64,000 nt of DNA, taken from NCBI RefSeq assembly GCF_002008225.1, contig NZ_MRDH01000006.1, forward strand, positions 434,001 to 498,000, written 5' to 3'. This DNA is from Agrobacterium salinitolerans (GTDB lineage: Bacteria; Pseudomonadota; Alphaproteobacteria; Rhizobiales; Rhizobiaceae). Below, one piece after another: positions 18,942 through 27,691 of this stretch (within the stretch, counting starts at the first letter, position 1; the number at the start of each line of letters is the position of its first letter). Below the pieces are notes generated by a model. The model was not told the DNA's origin, ran no database searches, and was given only the letters and a program-made list of their open reading frames with translations. The position numbers were made by a program, and so were the translations under genes.

Positions 18942-18951
18942 ATGTATACAC
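18942..18951. promoter_or_regulatory. VanR-type operator upstream of vanR
   Basis: ATGTATACAC, with the intact TGTATACA core at 18943-18950, lies about 48 bases before the vanR start. It would allow autoregulation. Its centre is 200 bases from that of the metF operator at 19142-19151. Confidence 0.65.
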
Positions 18952-19141
18952 CGCCTCCCGATCGTTGCGAGACACAATCTTCGCCATGGGTCTCAATCAA
19001 ACAGGACAGCACAAGGTTTTCATTAAGAGATTGTAATCCCGCTACAGACCCGATCAGTGTATTCATTTACACTAATCAACGAAGCGGAGAAGATCAATAT
19101 TTTGGGTATTTGGCAAATTTTCGATTGAACCAGCGAACCTC

Positions 19142-19151
19142 ATGTATACAT
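19142..19151. promoter_or_regulatory. VanR-type operator upstream of metF
   Basis: The perfect palindrome ATGTATACAT lies 27 bases before the metF start. It overlaps a plausible minus-10 (CATAAT at 19149-19154), with TTGAAC at 19125-19130 as minus-35 and an 18-base spacer, so repressor binding would occlude the promoter. Confidence 0.7.
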
Positions 19152-19178
19152 AATCAGACCTCGCTAAGGGAGAAAGCG

Positions 19179-20099
19179 ATGGGATGGTCAAGTTTCCGGG
19201 AGAATCAGGCTTCGGTGGAACACACGGTTACGGCCGGCGACATAGTGAGCGGCTGGTCAATCGAGGTCATGCCACGCACGGCTGCAAAGATCGGCAACTT
19301 CAGAGATATTCTGCCTGAGGGAACGCGGGTTTATATCGCCCACATAGAGGGCACGCCGATTGCCGACATGATATCGACCGCAAAACGCCTGCACCATGAA
19401 GGCTTTCCGGTCATACCGCACATTCCGGCCCGGGGCATCGAGGGGAAAAGCGATCTGGAGGAATGGCTGAAGCGCTATCGGGGCGAGGCCGGCGTGACGC
19501 AGGCCCTGCTGCTCGGCGGCGGCCAGAAAGAAGCGATCGGAAGCTTCTCGAGCTCGATCGACATGATCGAAACCGGCCTTTTTGACGAGATGGGCTTCAC
19601 GCACCTTCATCTGGCCGGTCATCCCGAGGGCAATCGCGACATCGATCCCGACGGCTCATCCCGCGCTGTCGATCAAGCCCTGCTGTGGAAGCAGAATTTT
19701 GCCGACCGAACAGACGCCCGGCTCGCTTTGACGACCCAGTTTGCCTTCGATGCCGATGTCGTCACTGAATGGGCGACGCGGATCCGCGCGATGGGCGTCA
19801 CGATCCCGATCCATGTCGGCGTTGCCGGCCCGACCAAGCTGCAGACGTTGATCAAATTCGCCGTCGCCTGCGGTGTTGGGCCGTCCCTGAAGGTGCTGCA
19901 GAAGCGAGCGCTCGATCTTTCGAGGCTTTTCGTTCCCTATGAGCCGACCGATGTCATCGCGGGGCTCGTTGCCCATAAGGCGGCTCATCCGGACAGCCTG
20001 ATCGAGCAGGTTCATATCTTCCCGCTGGGTGGCATTACACCTGCCGCTGAGTGGATGAAGAAGCATACATCATCAAGGACTTTCGCCCATGTCGCCTGA
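19179..20099 (+). CDS. metF: Methylenetetrahydrofolate reductase-family protein (MetF-like)
   Basis: A 306-residue TIM-barrel protein starting at the ATG 19179 after GGGAGAAAG. Family blocks seen are SIEVMPRTAAKIGNF near the N-terminus, VYIAHIEGT, FPVIPHIPAR, ALLLGGGQKEAIGSFSSS, LHLAGHPEGNRDID and IPIHVGVAGPTKL. In this setting it is expected to oxidise 5-methyl-THF, made by LigM, to 5,10-methylene-THF, running opposite to its biosynthetic direction. The product is also the reported effector of the neighbouring repressor. It converges on the hydratase gene. No folD, purU or formyl-THF ligase gene lies in the window, so later one-carbon steps are elsewhere. Confidence 0.85.
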   Translation: MGWSSFRENQASVEHTVTAGDIVSGWSIEVMPRTAAKIGNFRDILPEGTRVYIAHIEGTPIADMISTAKRLHHEGFPVIPHIPARGIEGKSDLEEWLKRYRGEAGVTQALLLGGGQKEAIGSFSSSIDMIETGLFDEMGFTHLHLAGHPEGNRDIDPDGSSRAVDQALLWKQNFADRTDARLALTTQFAFDADVVTEWATRIRAMGVTIPIHVGVAGPTKLQTLIKFAVACGVGPSLKVLQKRALDLSRLFVPYEPTDVIAGLVAHKAAHPDSLIEQVHIFPLGGITPAAEWMKKHTSSRTFAHVA

Positions 20100-20157
20100 G
20101 AAAACATCTCTTCAGGCGACATTGCCCTGTTGCGACGTGATCGCCCTTTCGAACAGA

Positions 20158-20955
20158 TCAGGCCGTCGCATCCGGCGCTTTCAGCCTCGTAGCACGCTTT
20201 TCAAGGAAGGCGCGCAGGCGCTCCTCGGCTTCGGGGCTGGCTGCCGTGAAAGAGGAAATGAAGGATTCCACGAACAATCCGTCTTCCTTGGCCATATCCT
20301 GGATACGGGGAAGCGCATTGATTACCGCATAGTTCGACAGCGGCGCATTGGACGCGGCCGCGGTGGCCAGCTGGTGCGCCCTGACTAATGCCTCACCGCG
20401 CGGCACCACATATTGCACGAGGTTCCATCGCTCGGCTTCGACAGGCGAGGCAACGCGGCCCGTCAGCATCATGTCGCTCATGCGGGCAACGCCCATCAGT
20501 CGGGCGATGCGCACCGACCCGCCGCCTCCGACGAAAATGCCGCGCTGCCCCTCTGGAAGGGCAAAAAAGGCGCTCTCATCGGCAACGCGCAGATGGGTGG
20601 AGGCCGCAAGCTCCAGTCCGCCGCCGACCACGGCGCCGTGCAGCGCCGACACCCAGGGAATGGTGCCATGTTCGATCTGCGAGAAGACGGCATGCCAGCG
20701 GCGCGAGCCGCGCACACCTTCAATCGGCGTCTTGGAAATATGCTCGCCAAGATCGAGCCCAGCGCAAAAATGATCGCCATGCCCGAAGATAACGGCAGCG
20801 CGCGCTTCATTTTCCGCCCTCGCCGCGGCACCGGCAATGGCTTCAACGAAACGGTCGCTGATGGCGTTGCGTTTTTGCGGCCGGTTCAGCCCCACAAAGG
20901 CGATGTCGCCGCGCAGTTCATAGGTGACGAATTCGTCTGTCGTTTTTTCGCTCAT
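20158..20955 (-). CDS. Enoyl-CoA hydratase/isomerase family, feruloyl-CoA hydratase (predicted)
   Basis: A 265-residue crotonase. Oxyanion-hole segments are GHGDHFCAGLDLGEH and LHGAVVGGGLELAAS, and an acidic catalytic candidate lies in ALPEGQRGIFVGGGG. The start is the ATG at 20953-20955 (MSEKTTDEFVTYELRG). It stands divergently from the CoA ligase with a predicted HcaR operator between. From memory, the A. fabrum homologue (Atu1417) hydrates feruloyl-CoA in the beta-oxidative pathway. A retro-aldol hydratase-lyase (Ech) function cannot be excluded from sequence alone, but a dehydrogenase and a ketoacyl-CoA hydrolase in the same region argue for hydration only. Confidence 0.83.
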   Translation of the reverse strand: MSEKTTDEFVTYELRGDIAFVGLNRPQKRNAISDRFVEAIAGAAARAENEARAAVIFGHGDHFCAGLDLGEHISKTPIEGVRGSRRWHAVFSQIEHGTIPWVSALHGAVVGGGLELAASTHLRVADESAFFALPEGQRGIFVGGGGSVRIARLMGVARMSDMMLTGRVASPVEAERWNLVQYVVPRGEALVRAHQLATAAASNAPLSNYAVINALPRIQDMAKEDGLFVESFISSFTAASPEAEERLRAFLEKRATRLKAPDATA

Positions 20956-21004
20956 GGCGACGTCTCCGATAGTCCAGGCAAATGTACAATTAACTTTCCG
21001 CATT

Positions 21005-21015
21005 TTGTTTACAAG
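21005..21015. promoter_or_regulatory. Predicted HcaR operator, site 2
   Basis: TTGTTTACAAG is the exact reverse complement of the site at 14817-14827. It lies in the 143-base gap between the divergent hydratase and CoA-ligase genes, about 50 and 84 bases from their starts, so one bound repressor could control both. The gap is AT-rich and contains related half-sites (TTGTAATCA near 21029). Confidence 0.6.
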
Positions 21016-21098
21016 GATATTATTTTCTTGTAATCATTTTTTTGACAAAAGATTATTTGCATGGTCGCGTGAATGACGTCTGGGAGGAGGTCGTGACG

Positions 21099-22934
21099 AT
21101 GAAGGTGAAGCTTTGGTCGCCCGATGTCGCATGGGAGAAGCGGCCGAACGGCGAGATCATGATCTGGCGGAACGATCCGCTTGGCCCCTACCCGCGCAAA
21201 CTCAATGAGCGCCTCATTCACTGGGCGGTGACAACGCCTGATCGCACCTGGATGGCGGATCGACGGGGGCGTGAGCCGTGGCGCGAGGTCAGCTATGGGC
21301 AGGCCCTCGACAAGGTCCGCCGTATCGCCCAGTTCCTGCTCGACAAGGATCTCTCGGTCGAAAAGCCGCTTCTGGTGCTTTCGGAAAACTCCATCGAGCA
21401 TGCGCTGATGGTGCTTGCGGCCCAACATGTCGGCATTGCCTCGGCGGCGATCACCCCGGCCTATGCAACCGCGTCCGATCTTTGCAAGCTTCACGATATC
21501 CGCAGGCAGATCACACCCGGAATGGTTTTTGCCGAGGATGCGGCACCGTTCCACCGCGCCCTGCAAGAGGTGTTCGATGACGGCACGCCGCTCGTCGGCC
21601 TCAGCAATCTGCCGGAAGATCGTCCCAACACATTTCGGTTCGACGCGTTGCTCGAGACCGTACCCACGCAGACGGTGGATCACGCCTTCGATTCGGTCGG
21701 CCCGGATACCGTCGCCAAATTCCTTTTCACATCAGGCACCACCGGTTCGCCCAAAGCCGTCATCCAGACACAGCGGATGCTGTGCTCCAATCAGGAGATG
21801 ATTGCCGACTGTTATGCCTATTTTCGCGATGAGCCGCCCGTTGTCGTTGACTGGGCGCCGTGGAACCATACGGCGGCCGGCAACAAGGTTTTCAACCTCG
21901 TCATCTATAATGGTGGCACCTATTACATCGACCGCGGCAAGCCGAGCCCTGCCCTGATCGGCCAGACCATCGATAATCTGCGCGACGTTTCTCCTACCTG
22001 GTATTTCAACGTTCCCGCTGGCCACGAGATGCTGGTTCAGGCGATGCGTAAGGACGAGGCGCTGTGCCGCACCTTCTTTCGTGACCTGAAATTGCTGATG
22101 TATGCCGGCGCCGGCATGGCCCAGCACACCTGGGATGCGCTGATCGAGCTTTCGGTTGCGACGGTCGGCCATGCGGTTCCGATGGGTGCCGGCCTCGGCT
22201 CGACGGAAACCGCCCCCTTCTCGCTGTTCTGCACCGAACCGCAGGATAAACCCGGCAATATCGGCATCCCGGCGCAGGGCGTGACAATGAAGCTCGTGCC
22301 GGTCGATGATCGATATGAGCTGAGGCTGAAAGGCCCCAATATCACGCCGGGTTACTGGCGTAACGCCGAACTGACGGCAGCCGCTTTTGATAAGGAGGGC
22401 TTCTACCGCATCGGCGATACCGTGAAGTTCGCAGTTCCTGACGATCCGCGCCGGGGGTTTTATTTCGATGGCCGCATGGCCGAGAATTTCAAGCTACAGA
22501 CAGGCACCTGGGTTGCGGTCGGGCCTTTGCGTGCTCAATTCGTCAACATGTTTTCGGGCCTCATCCGTGACGCCGTCATAACCGGCGAAAACCGCTCTGA
22601 ACTGGGGGCGCTCGTCGTTCCCTTCATGCCGGCCTTGCGCGAGCTTGTTCCGGGCTCGCATCAGCTGTCCGATGCAGAGATCATCCAGCATCCCAATGTC
22701 AGGGTCCAGATTGCCGCAAGGCTTTCCGCTCACCAGAAACAGGCAAGCGGTTCGGCAAGTCGCATCATGCGCCTTCTGGTCATCGAAGACCCGCTTCGCT
22801 TCGAAAAGGGTGAGGTGACCGACAAGGGGTCGATCAACCAGCGTGCCGTGCTTCTGCATCGCAGGGATTTGGTCGACGCACTCTACGGCGATACGCCCCA
22901 GGTCATCACGGCCAGCAAAGAGGTGGCAGCATGA
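21099..22934 (+). CDS. Feruloyl-CoA synthetase (AMP-forming CoA ligase)
   Basis: A 611-residue acyl-adenylate ligase. The P-loop-like FTSGTTGSPKAVI (about residue 210), adenine-binding GLGSTETAPFSL, YRIGDTV and the C-terminal catalytic-Lys region VTDKGSINQR are present. The start at ATG 21099 follows a strong GGGAGGAGG site; a TTG at 21042 in frame is less likely. It activates ferulate, p-coumarate or caffeate to the CoA thioester, the first intracellular step. From memory it corresponds to A. fabrum Atu1416. Its stop overlaps the SDR start (ATGA), so it heads the synthetase-SDR-acyl-CoA dehydrogenase unit. Confidence 0.88.
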   Translation: MKVKLWSPDVAWEKRPNGEIMIWRNDPLGPYPRKLNERLIHWAVTTPDRTWMADRRGREPWREVSYGQALDKVRRIAQFLLDKDLSVEKPLLVLSENSIEHALMVLAAQHVGIASAAITPAYATASDLCKLHDIRRQITPGMVFAEDAAPFHRALQEVFDDGTPLVGLSNLPEDRPNTFRFDALLETVPTQTVDHAFDSVGPDTVAKFLFTSGTTGSPKAVIQTQRMLCSNQEMIADCYAYFRDEPPVVVDWAPWNHTAAGNKVFNLVIYNGGTYYIDRGKPSPALIGQTIDNLRDVSPTWYFNVPAGHEMLVQAMRKDEALCRTFFRDLKLLMYAGAGMAQHTWDALIELSVATVGHAVPMGAGLGSTETAPFSLFCTEPQDKPGNIGIPAQGVTMKLVPVDDRYELRLKGPNITPGYWRNAELTAAAFDKEGFYRIGDTVKFAVPDDPRRGFYFDGRMAENFKLQTGTWVAVGPLRAQFVNMFSGLIRDAVITGENRSELGALVVPFMPALRELVPGSHQLSDAEIIQHPNVRVQIAARLSAHQKQASGSASRIMRLLVIEDPLRFEKGEVTDKGSINQRAVLLHRRDLVDALYGDTPQVITASKEVAA

Positions 22935-23692
22935 ACATCGAAGGCGCAGGCGCTCTTGTGACAGGCGCGGCATCGGGCCTTGGCGCGGCAGTGGCCAGAA
23001 TGCTCGCGGCGCGCGGGGCTGCGGTCACCATCTTTGACCGTAACGGCGAAGCCGGCCAGAAACTGGCGACGGAAATCGGCGCTACGGCCGTTCAGGGCGA
23101 TGTGGCAAGCGATGCCGATGCGCAGCTCGCGATCGACGCGGCAGCCTCCGCCAAGGGCGGGCTTCGCATTCTCGTCAATTGTGCGGGGGTGGGCACGGCC
23201 GGCCGCATTCTCGGGCGCGAAGGCCCTCAGACGCTTGGTGATTTCGAAAAGGTTATCCGCGTCAACCTGATCGGTACGTTCAATATGATGCGGCTTGCCG
23301 CCGCCCGTATGGCGCAGACCGAGCCGATGGACGGCGCAGACAACGGCGTGATCGTCAATACCGCCTCGGTTGCCGCCTTCGAAGGTCAGGTCGGACAGGC
23401 AGCCTATGCGGCATCGAAAGGCGGCATCGTTTCACTGGCCTTGCCCGCGGCGCGTGAACTTGCCCGCTTCCGCATTCGGGTCAACACCGTCGCGCCGGGC
23501 ATTTTTATGACGCCCCTGCTTCAGGGTTTGCCACAGGAAGTTCAGGAAAGCCTTGCGAGCCAGATACCCCATCCGTCCCGGCTCGGCGATCCCGCCGAAT
23601 TCGCCGACGCGGTCCGGTTTCTTATCGAAAACGATTACATGAACGGCGAAGTCATCCGTCTGGATGGCGCGATCCGAATGCAGCCGCGGTGA
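22931..23692 (+). CDS. SDR-family 3-hydroxyacyl-CoA dehydrogenase (type II, predicted)
   Basis: A 253-residue short-chain dehydrogenase with the NAD-binding [22 protein letters not shown], a catalytic Ser in [11 protein letters not shown], and YAASK. The overall layout ([25 protein letters not shown]) is that of the HSD17B10-like type II 3-hydroxyacyl-CoA dehydrogenases. It would oxidise the hydroxyphenyl-beta-hydroxypropionyl-CoA formed by the hydratase to the beta-ketoacyl-CoA. From memory it corresponds to A. fabrum Atu1415, assigned that role. It overlaps the synthetase stop by four bases and is followed four bases later by the acyl-CoA dehydrogenase gene. Confidence 0.87.
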   Translation: MNIEGAGALVTGAASGLGAAVARMLAARGAAVTIFDRNGEAGQKLATEIGATAVQGDVASDADAQLAIDAAASAKGGLRILVNCAGVGTAGRILGREGPQTLGDFEKVIRVNLIGTFNMMRLAAARMAQTEPMDGADNGVIVNTASVAAFEGQVGQAAYAASKGGIVSLALPAARELARFRIRVNTVAPGIFMTPLLQGLPQEVQESLASQIPHPSRLGDPAEFADAVRFLIENDYMNGEVIRLDGAIRMQPR

Positions 23693-23696
23693 TGCG

Positions 23697-25289
23697 ATGA
23701 GTTTTTCAACGCAGGCGACAAGCACATTAGAGCTTCTGAAAGCAACGCCGGGCTGGCGTCGTATCCAGTCTATTCGCGGCGATTGTGACGATGCTCTCGT
23801 AGAGGCCGTTCTCGATGAAGCGGCGCGCTTTGCTGAAACCGTTCTTGCGCCGCTGAACACAGCGGCTGATCGTCAGGGCTGTACTGTCGTCGATGGCCGC
23901 GTTCTTGTTCCCGACGGTTTCGGTGATGCTTTCAGCCAGTATGCAGGCAATGGCTGGCTCGCCATGGACGTGCCGGAACGCTTCGGTGGCCAGGGCCTGC
24001 CGCTTTCGATCCAGACCGCCTGTGCACCGCTTTTCGAACGCGGCTGTGTGGCGTTGATGATGGCCTCTGGGTCTACCCGTGCGGCCTGCCATTTGATCGC
24101 CGAGGTGGCGGATTATGCCGTTGCGAAGGAATGGGTTCCGTATCTTGCACGCGGCGAATGGGCGGCGACCATCTGCATCTCCGAGCCGGATGCCGGTTCT
24201 GATCTCGCGCGGCTGCGCAGCCGCGCTGCCTTGAGAGACGGTGCGTGGCGCATCACCGGTTCGAAAATCTGGATATCTTTCGGCGATCACGACATGGCGA
24301 CCCGTATCTGCCACTGTCTGCTTGCCCGTACAGGTGAGGAAACCGGGACACGCGGCCTCAGCCTGTTTCTTGTGCCCGATGAAATCGACGGGCAACGTAA
24401 CGGCATCAGCGTTGACCGCATCGAGGAAAAGATGGGCCTGCACGGCTCGCCCACCTGCGCCCTGCGCTTTGAAGCTGCGCGCGGCATTTTACTCGGCGAG
24501 GAGGGACGCGGTCTTGCCCAGCTGTTTGCAATGATCGAGTTGATGCGCCTGCAAACGGGATGTCAGGGGCTGGGGCTCGCCTCCGCCGCCATCGACATTG
24601 CGGAAACCTACGCGCAGGAGCGTCACCAGGGTGGCGATCCGGCAAAACCGGCCATCCCGATCGCACACCATCCCGATGTCCGCCGCCAGCTCGAAGAGGC
24701 ACGGCTGCGCACGGAAACCCTGCGTGCTGCAACGCTCGAACTTGCCACCGTCATGGACCTCGCGCGCCTTGAGCCGGACGAGAATTTGCGCGACGATTTG
24801 CAGGCGCTGTCGCGCTGGCTCTTGCCGCTCGTCAAGAATTTCGGCGCGGATGCCGGCTTCACAGTCTCCAATCAGGCCATACAGATCTTGGGCGGGGCGG
24901 GTTACACGCGGGAATGGCCACTGGAGCAATATCTGCGCGATGCGCGCGTGATGACCATTTACGAAGGCACCACCGGCATGCAGGCCATCGACCTTCTGAC
25001 CCGCCGGCTGTGGCGAGAAGGCGGAAAAGGCCTCGACGTTTTTCTGAAACGCGCCCGCGAGGATCTCGCCAATTGTCCGGCTGCAACAGCAAGAGCCGCG
25101 GAGGCAACTCTTAACGCGTTCGAGGCCGAGAGCCAGCGCATGGCCGCACTCGTGGATCAGCCTGAGGCGGGCCTCTGGCAGGCCAACGCCTATCTGAACG
25201 CCGCATGGGACGCTTTCGCCGCCTGGCTGGCTGTTCGGGTGGAGGCCGTTTCAGCGCTGCAGCAATCGACGGCGGGAGAAGCGGCCTGA
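23697..25289 (+). CDS. Acyl-CoA dehydrogenase
   Basis: A 530-residue FAD enzyme, in the size class of long acyl-CoA dehydrogenases with a C-terminal extension (FadE/AcdA-like). Visible are ICISEPDAGSDLARLRSRA (FAD-binding block), WRITGSKIWISFGDHD, MGLHGSPTCALRFE, QILGGAGYTREWPLEQYLRD and ARVMTIYEGTTGMQAIDLL, a C-terminal signature with the catalytic Glu region. It starts at ATG 23697, four bases after the SDR stop. The published hydroxycinnamate route needs no acyl-CoA dehydrogenase, so its substrate is open; a saturated side chain such as dihydroferuloyl-CoA is an attractive guess. Confidence 0.9.
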   Translation: MSFSTQATSTLELLKATPGWRRIQSIRGDCDDALVEAVLDEAARFAETVLAPLNTAADRQGCTVVDGRVLVPDGFGDAFSQYAGNGWLAMDVPERFGGQGLPLSIQTACAPLFERGCVALMMASGSTRAACHLIAEVADYAVAKEWVPYLARGEWAATICISEPDAGSDLARLRSRAALRDGAWRITGSKIWISFGDHDMATRICHCLLARTGEETGTRGLSLFLVPDEIDGQRNGISVDRIEEKMGLHGSPTCALRFEAARGILLGEEGRGLAQLFAMIELMRLQTGCQGLGLASAAIDIAETYAQERHQGGDPAKPAIPIAHHPDVRRQLEEARLRTETLRAATLELATVMDLARLEPDENLRDDLQALSRWLLPLVKNFGADAGFTVSNQAIQILGGAGYTREWPLEQYLRDARVMTIYEGTTGMQAIDLLTRRLWREGGKGLDVFLKRAREDLANCPAATARAAEATLNAFEAESQRMAALVDQPEAGLWQANAYLNAAWDAFAAWLAVRVEAVSALQQSTAGEAA

Positions 25290-25356
25290 TCTCGACGATA
25301 TATTGAAATGCATTTTCCGGGCGTTCGTGAACGTCCGCTCATTGGGAGGAGAGACA

Positions 25357-26505
25357 ATGAAAAAGCGTATAATGACATGGATGGCAACGGCTGTTGCCCT
25401 GACGATGACGGCAGGCTCGGCTTTCGCCGATATCACCATTGGTGTGACCATACCCACGACCGGACCGGGCGCTGCGCTGGGTATACCGCTCAAACAGTCG
25501 ATCGAATTGTGGCCGTCCGAAATCGACGGTGAAAAGCTGAAGGTCATCCTGCTCGACGATGCCGGTGATCCCTCGGTTGCAACCACCAATGCGCGTCGCT
25601 TCGCCAGTGACGACAAGGTGGATGTCATCGTCGGTTCTGCCCTCACGCCGGCCGCGATTGCTGTCGCAGGCGTGGCGAATGAGACGGAAGTGCCGCATTT
25701 CGCGCTCTCGCCAATTCCGCCAACGGCCGCGAAGAAATGGAACTTCGTCATGCCGCAGTTCTCAACCGTCCTGGTGAAGAGCATGTTCGCCCGCATGCAG
25801 AAGGACGGTATCAAACGTGTCGCCTTTATTGGTTTTGCCGATTCCTACGGCCAGCAGTGGGTCGATGCGCTGAAGACCACGGGTAAGGACTATGGCCTCG
25901 AACTGGTTGCGGAGGAGCGTTATGCCCGCGCCGACACCTCTGTTTCCGGCCAGGTACTGAAGTCGCTTGCCGCACGTCCGGATGCCGTCTTCATCGGCGC
26001 ATCGGGCACGGGTGCTGCCCTGCCCCAGATCGGCGTGCGCGAACGCGGCTTCAAGGGCAAGATTTATGTCGTTTCGGGTGCAGTCACCTTCGATTTCCTG
26101 CGGATCGCCGGCAAGGCCGTTGAGAACACCGTGTTTTCCTCCGGCCCGGTCATGGTCGCGGAAGATCAACCGGATAGCTCGCCCACCAAGGAACAGGGCC
26201 TTGCCTATCTCAAGGCTCTCGAGGCCAAGTTCGGCGCAAACGCCCGAACCCAGTTCGGCTCGCATGTCTGGGATGTGATGGTGATTCTGAAGAAGGCCGT
26301 TCCGGTTGCGCTCAAGAAGGCAAAGCCCGGCACGCCCGAATTCCGCATGGCACTGCGCGATGCCATCGAAACAAACGGGCCGTATAACGCCACGCACGGT
26401 GTCTACGAATTCACGGCCGACGATCATTATGGCCTCGACCAGCGGGGCGTCGTGCTGCTGACGGCGAAAGACGGAAAGTTCGTACTGCTGCCCGACGATA
26501 AATAA
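25357..26505 (+). CDS. ABC transporter substrate-binding protein, branched-chain/aromatic type
   Basis: A 382-residue periplasmic binding protein. A Sec signal peptide is seen at the N-terminus (KKRIMTWMATAVALTMTAG then SAFA cleavage), followed by the type I fold starting ITIGVTIPTTGPGAALGIP and continuing VILLDDAGDPSVATTNARR and VAFIGFADSYGQQWVDALK. Several homologues in alphaproteobacteria bind p-coumarate or benzoate derivatives. Placement behind the catabolic genes suggests a hydroxycinnamate ligand, which is inference. The start at ATG 25357 follows GGGAGGAGAG. Confidence 0.9.
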   Translation: MKKRIMTWMATAVALTMTAGSAFADITIGVTIPTTGPGAALGIPLKQSIELWPSEIDGEKLKVILLDDAGDPSVATTNARRFASDDKVDVIVGSALTPAAIAVAGVANETEVPHFALSPIPPTAAKKWNFVMPQFSTVLVKSMFARMQKDGIKRVAFIGFADSYGQQWVDALKTTGKDYGLELVAEERYARADTSVSGQVLKSLAARPDAVFIGASGTGAALPQIGVRERGFKGKIYVVSGAVTFDFLRIAGKAVENTVFSSGPVMVAEDQPDSSPTKEQGLAYLKALEAKFGANARTQFGSHVWDVMVILKKAVPVALKKAKPGTPEFRMALRDAIETNGPYNATHGVYEFTADDHYGLDQRGVVLLTAKDGKFVLLPDDK

Positions 26506-26655
26506 TCCGCGGGACTGGAAACACCGTCGGGGAGCCTGTCTCCCCGGCCTACCCCACGAGGGAAAACGCCGCGTGCCGTGGCGAAACCGGCCCCGGATCG
26601 CCTGCACTTGAACTATTCGTCACGCCTTACCGAGAGCCAAACCAGAGGGTGCATT

Positions 26656-27690
26656 TTGGACGCGACTATTGCCACATTCCTGATCCAGGACGGCGTCACC
26701 AATGGCGCGATCTACGCGCTGCTGGGGCTCGCTATCGTTCTGGTCTTCGCCGTCACCCGGGTGATCTTCATTCCGCAAGGTGAGTTTGTCGCCCATGGCG
26801 CGCTGACGCTGGCGCTGCTCGATGCCGGGCGCGTGCCTGGCACGCTGAAGCTGCTGTTGTGCATGGGCGCTGTGGCCCTCGTTCTCGACCTTTGGGGAAT
26901 GCGGCTGGGCATGCGCCTTTCGCCGCTGCTGCGCGCGATGGCCATCAACGTTGCGCTCCCGGGTCTGATCTATGGGCTGGTCGCCATTCTGGCACCCATG
27001 CAGCTGCCATCGTTCCTGCGCGCCCTCATCACCATCGCCATCATCGCCCCGATGGGATATTACGTCTATCGTATCGCCTACCGACCGCTTGCCGACGCCT
27101 CCGTGCTTGTGCTTCTCATTGCTTCCGTTGGCGTGCATCTGGCACTGATGGGGCTCGGGCTTGCCTTTTTCGGCCCGGAGGGCCTGCGCGCAGCGCCGTT
27201 GAGCGACGCGGGCTTCACGCTCGGGCCGATGCTCGTCAGCGCGCAAAGCATCTTCATCTATCTCGCGACGATCCTCGTGATGGTCGGCCTCTACTTCTTC
27301 TTCGAAAAGACGTTGCTTGGCAAGGCCCTGAAAGCAACGGCCATCAACCGGCTCGGCGCGCGACTTGTCGGTGTTCGAACGGAACTGACCGGTGTCACCG
27401 CCTTTGTGCTTGCCGCCGCAATCGCGGCCATATCAGGCGTGCTGATCGGTCCAATCACCACCATCTTCTACGACACGGGCTTCCTGATCGGCCTCAAGGG
27501 CTTCGTTGCTGCCATTCTCGGCGGCATGGCGAGCTTTCCCGTTACTGCCATTGCCGCGATCGGTGTCGGGCTGATTGAGGCCTTTGCGTCCTTCTTCGCC
27601 AGCGATTTCAAGGAAATCATCGTGTTCGGTCTCATCGTGCCGGTGCTGATCTGGCTTTCCTTCGGCGCCAGCCATCATGAGGAAGAGTGA
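26656..27690 (+). CDS. Branched-chain-type ABC transporter permease (LivH family)
   Basis: About 344 residues with roughly nine membrane helices. The start is taken as the TTG at 26656 (reading [20 protein letters not shown]) with AGGG at a good distance; a GTG at 26578 is an alternative that adds a poorly conserved hydrophilic stretch. It has the LivH-type N-terminus [20 protein letters not shown] and the cytoplasmic coupling region [20 protein letters not shown]. It ends at TGA 27688-27690, one base before the fused permease-ATPase gene starts. Confidence 0.85.
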   Translation: MDATIATFLIQDGVTNGAIYALLGLAIVLVFAVTRVIFIPQGEFVAHGALTLALLDAGRVPGTLKLLLCMGAVALVLDLWGMRLGMRLSPLLRAMAINVALPGLIYGLVAILAPMQLPSFLRALITIAIIAPMGYYVYRIAYRPLADASVLVLLIASVGVHLALMGLGLAFFGPEGLRAAPLSDAGFTLGPMLVSAQSIFIYLATILVMVGLYFFFEKTLLGKALKATAINRLGARLVGVRTELTGVTAFVLAAAIAAISGVLIGPITTIFYDTGFLIGLKGFVAAILGGMASFPVTAIAAIGVGLIEAFASFFASDFKEIIVFGLIVPVLIWLSFGASHHEEE

Positions 27691-27691
27691 T

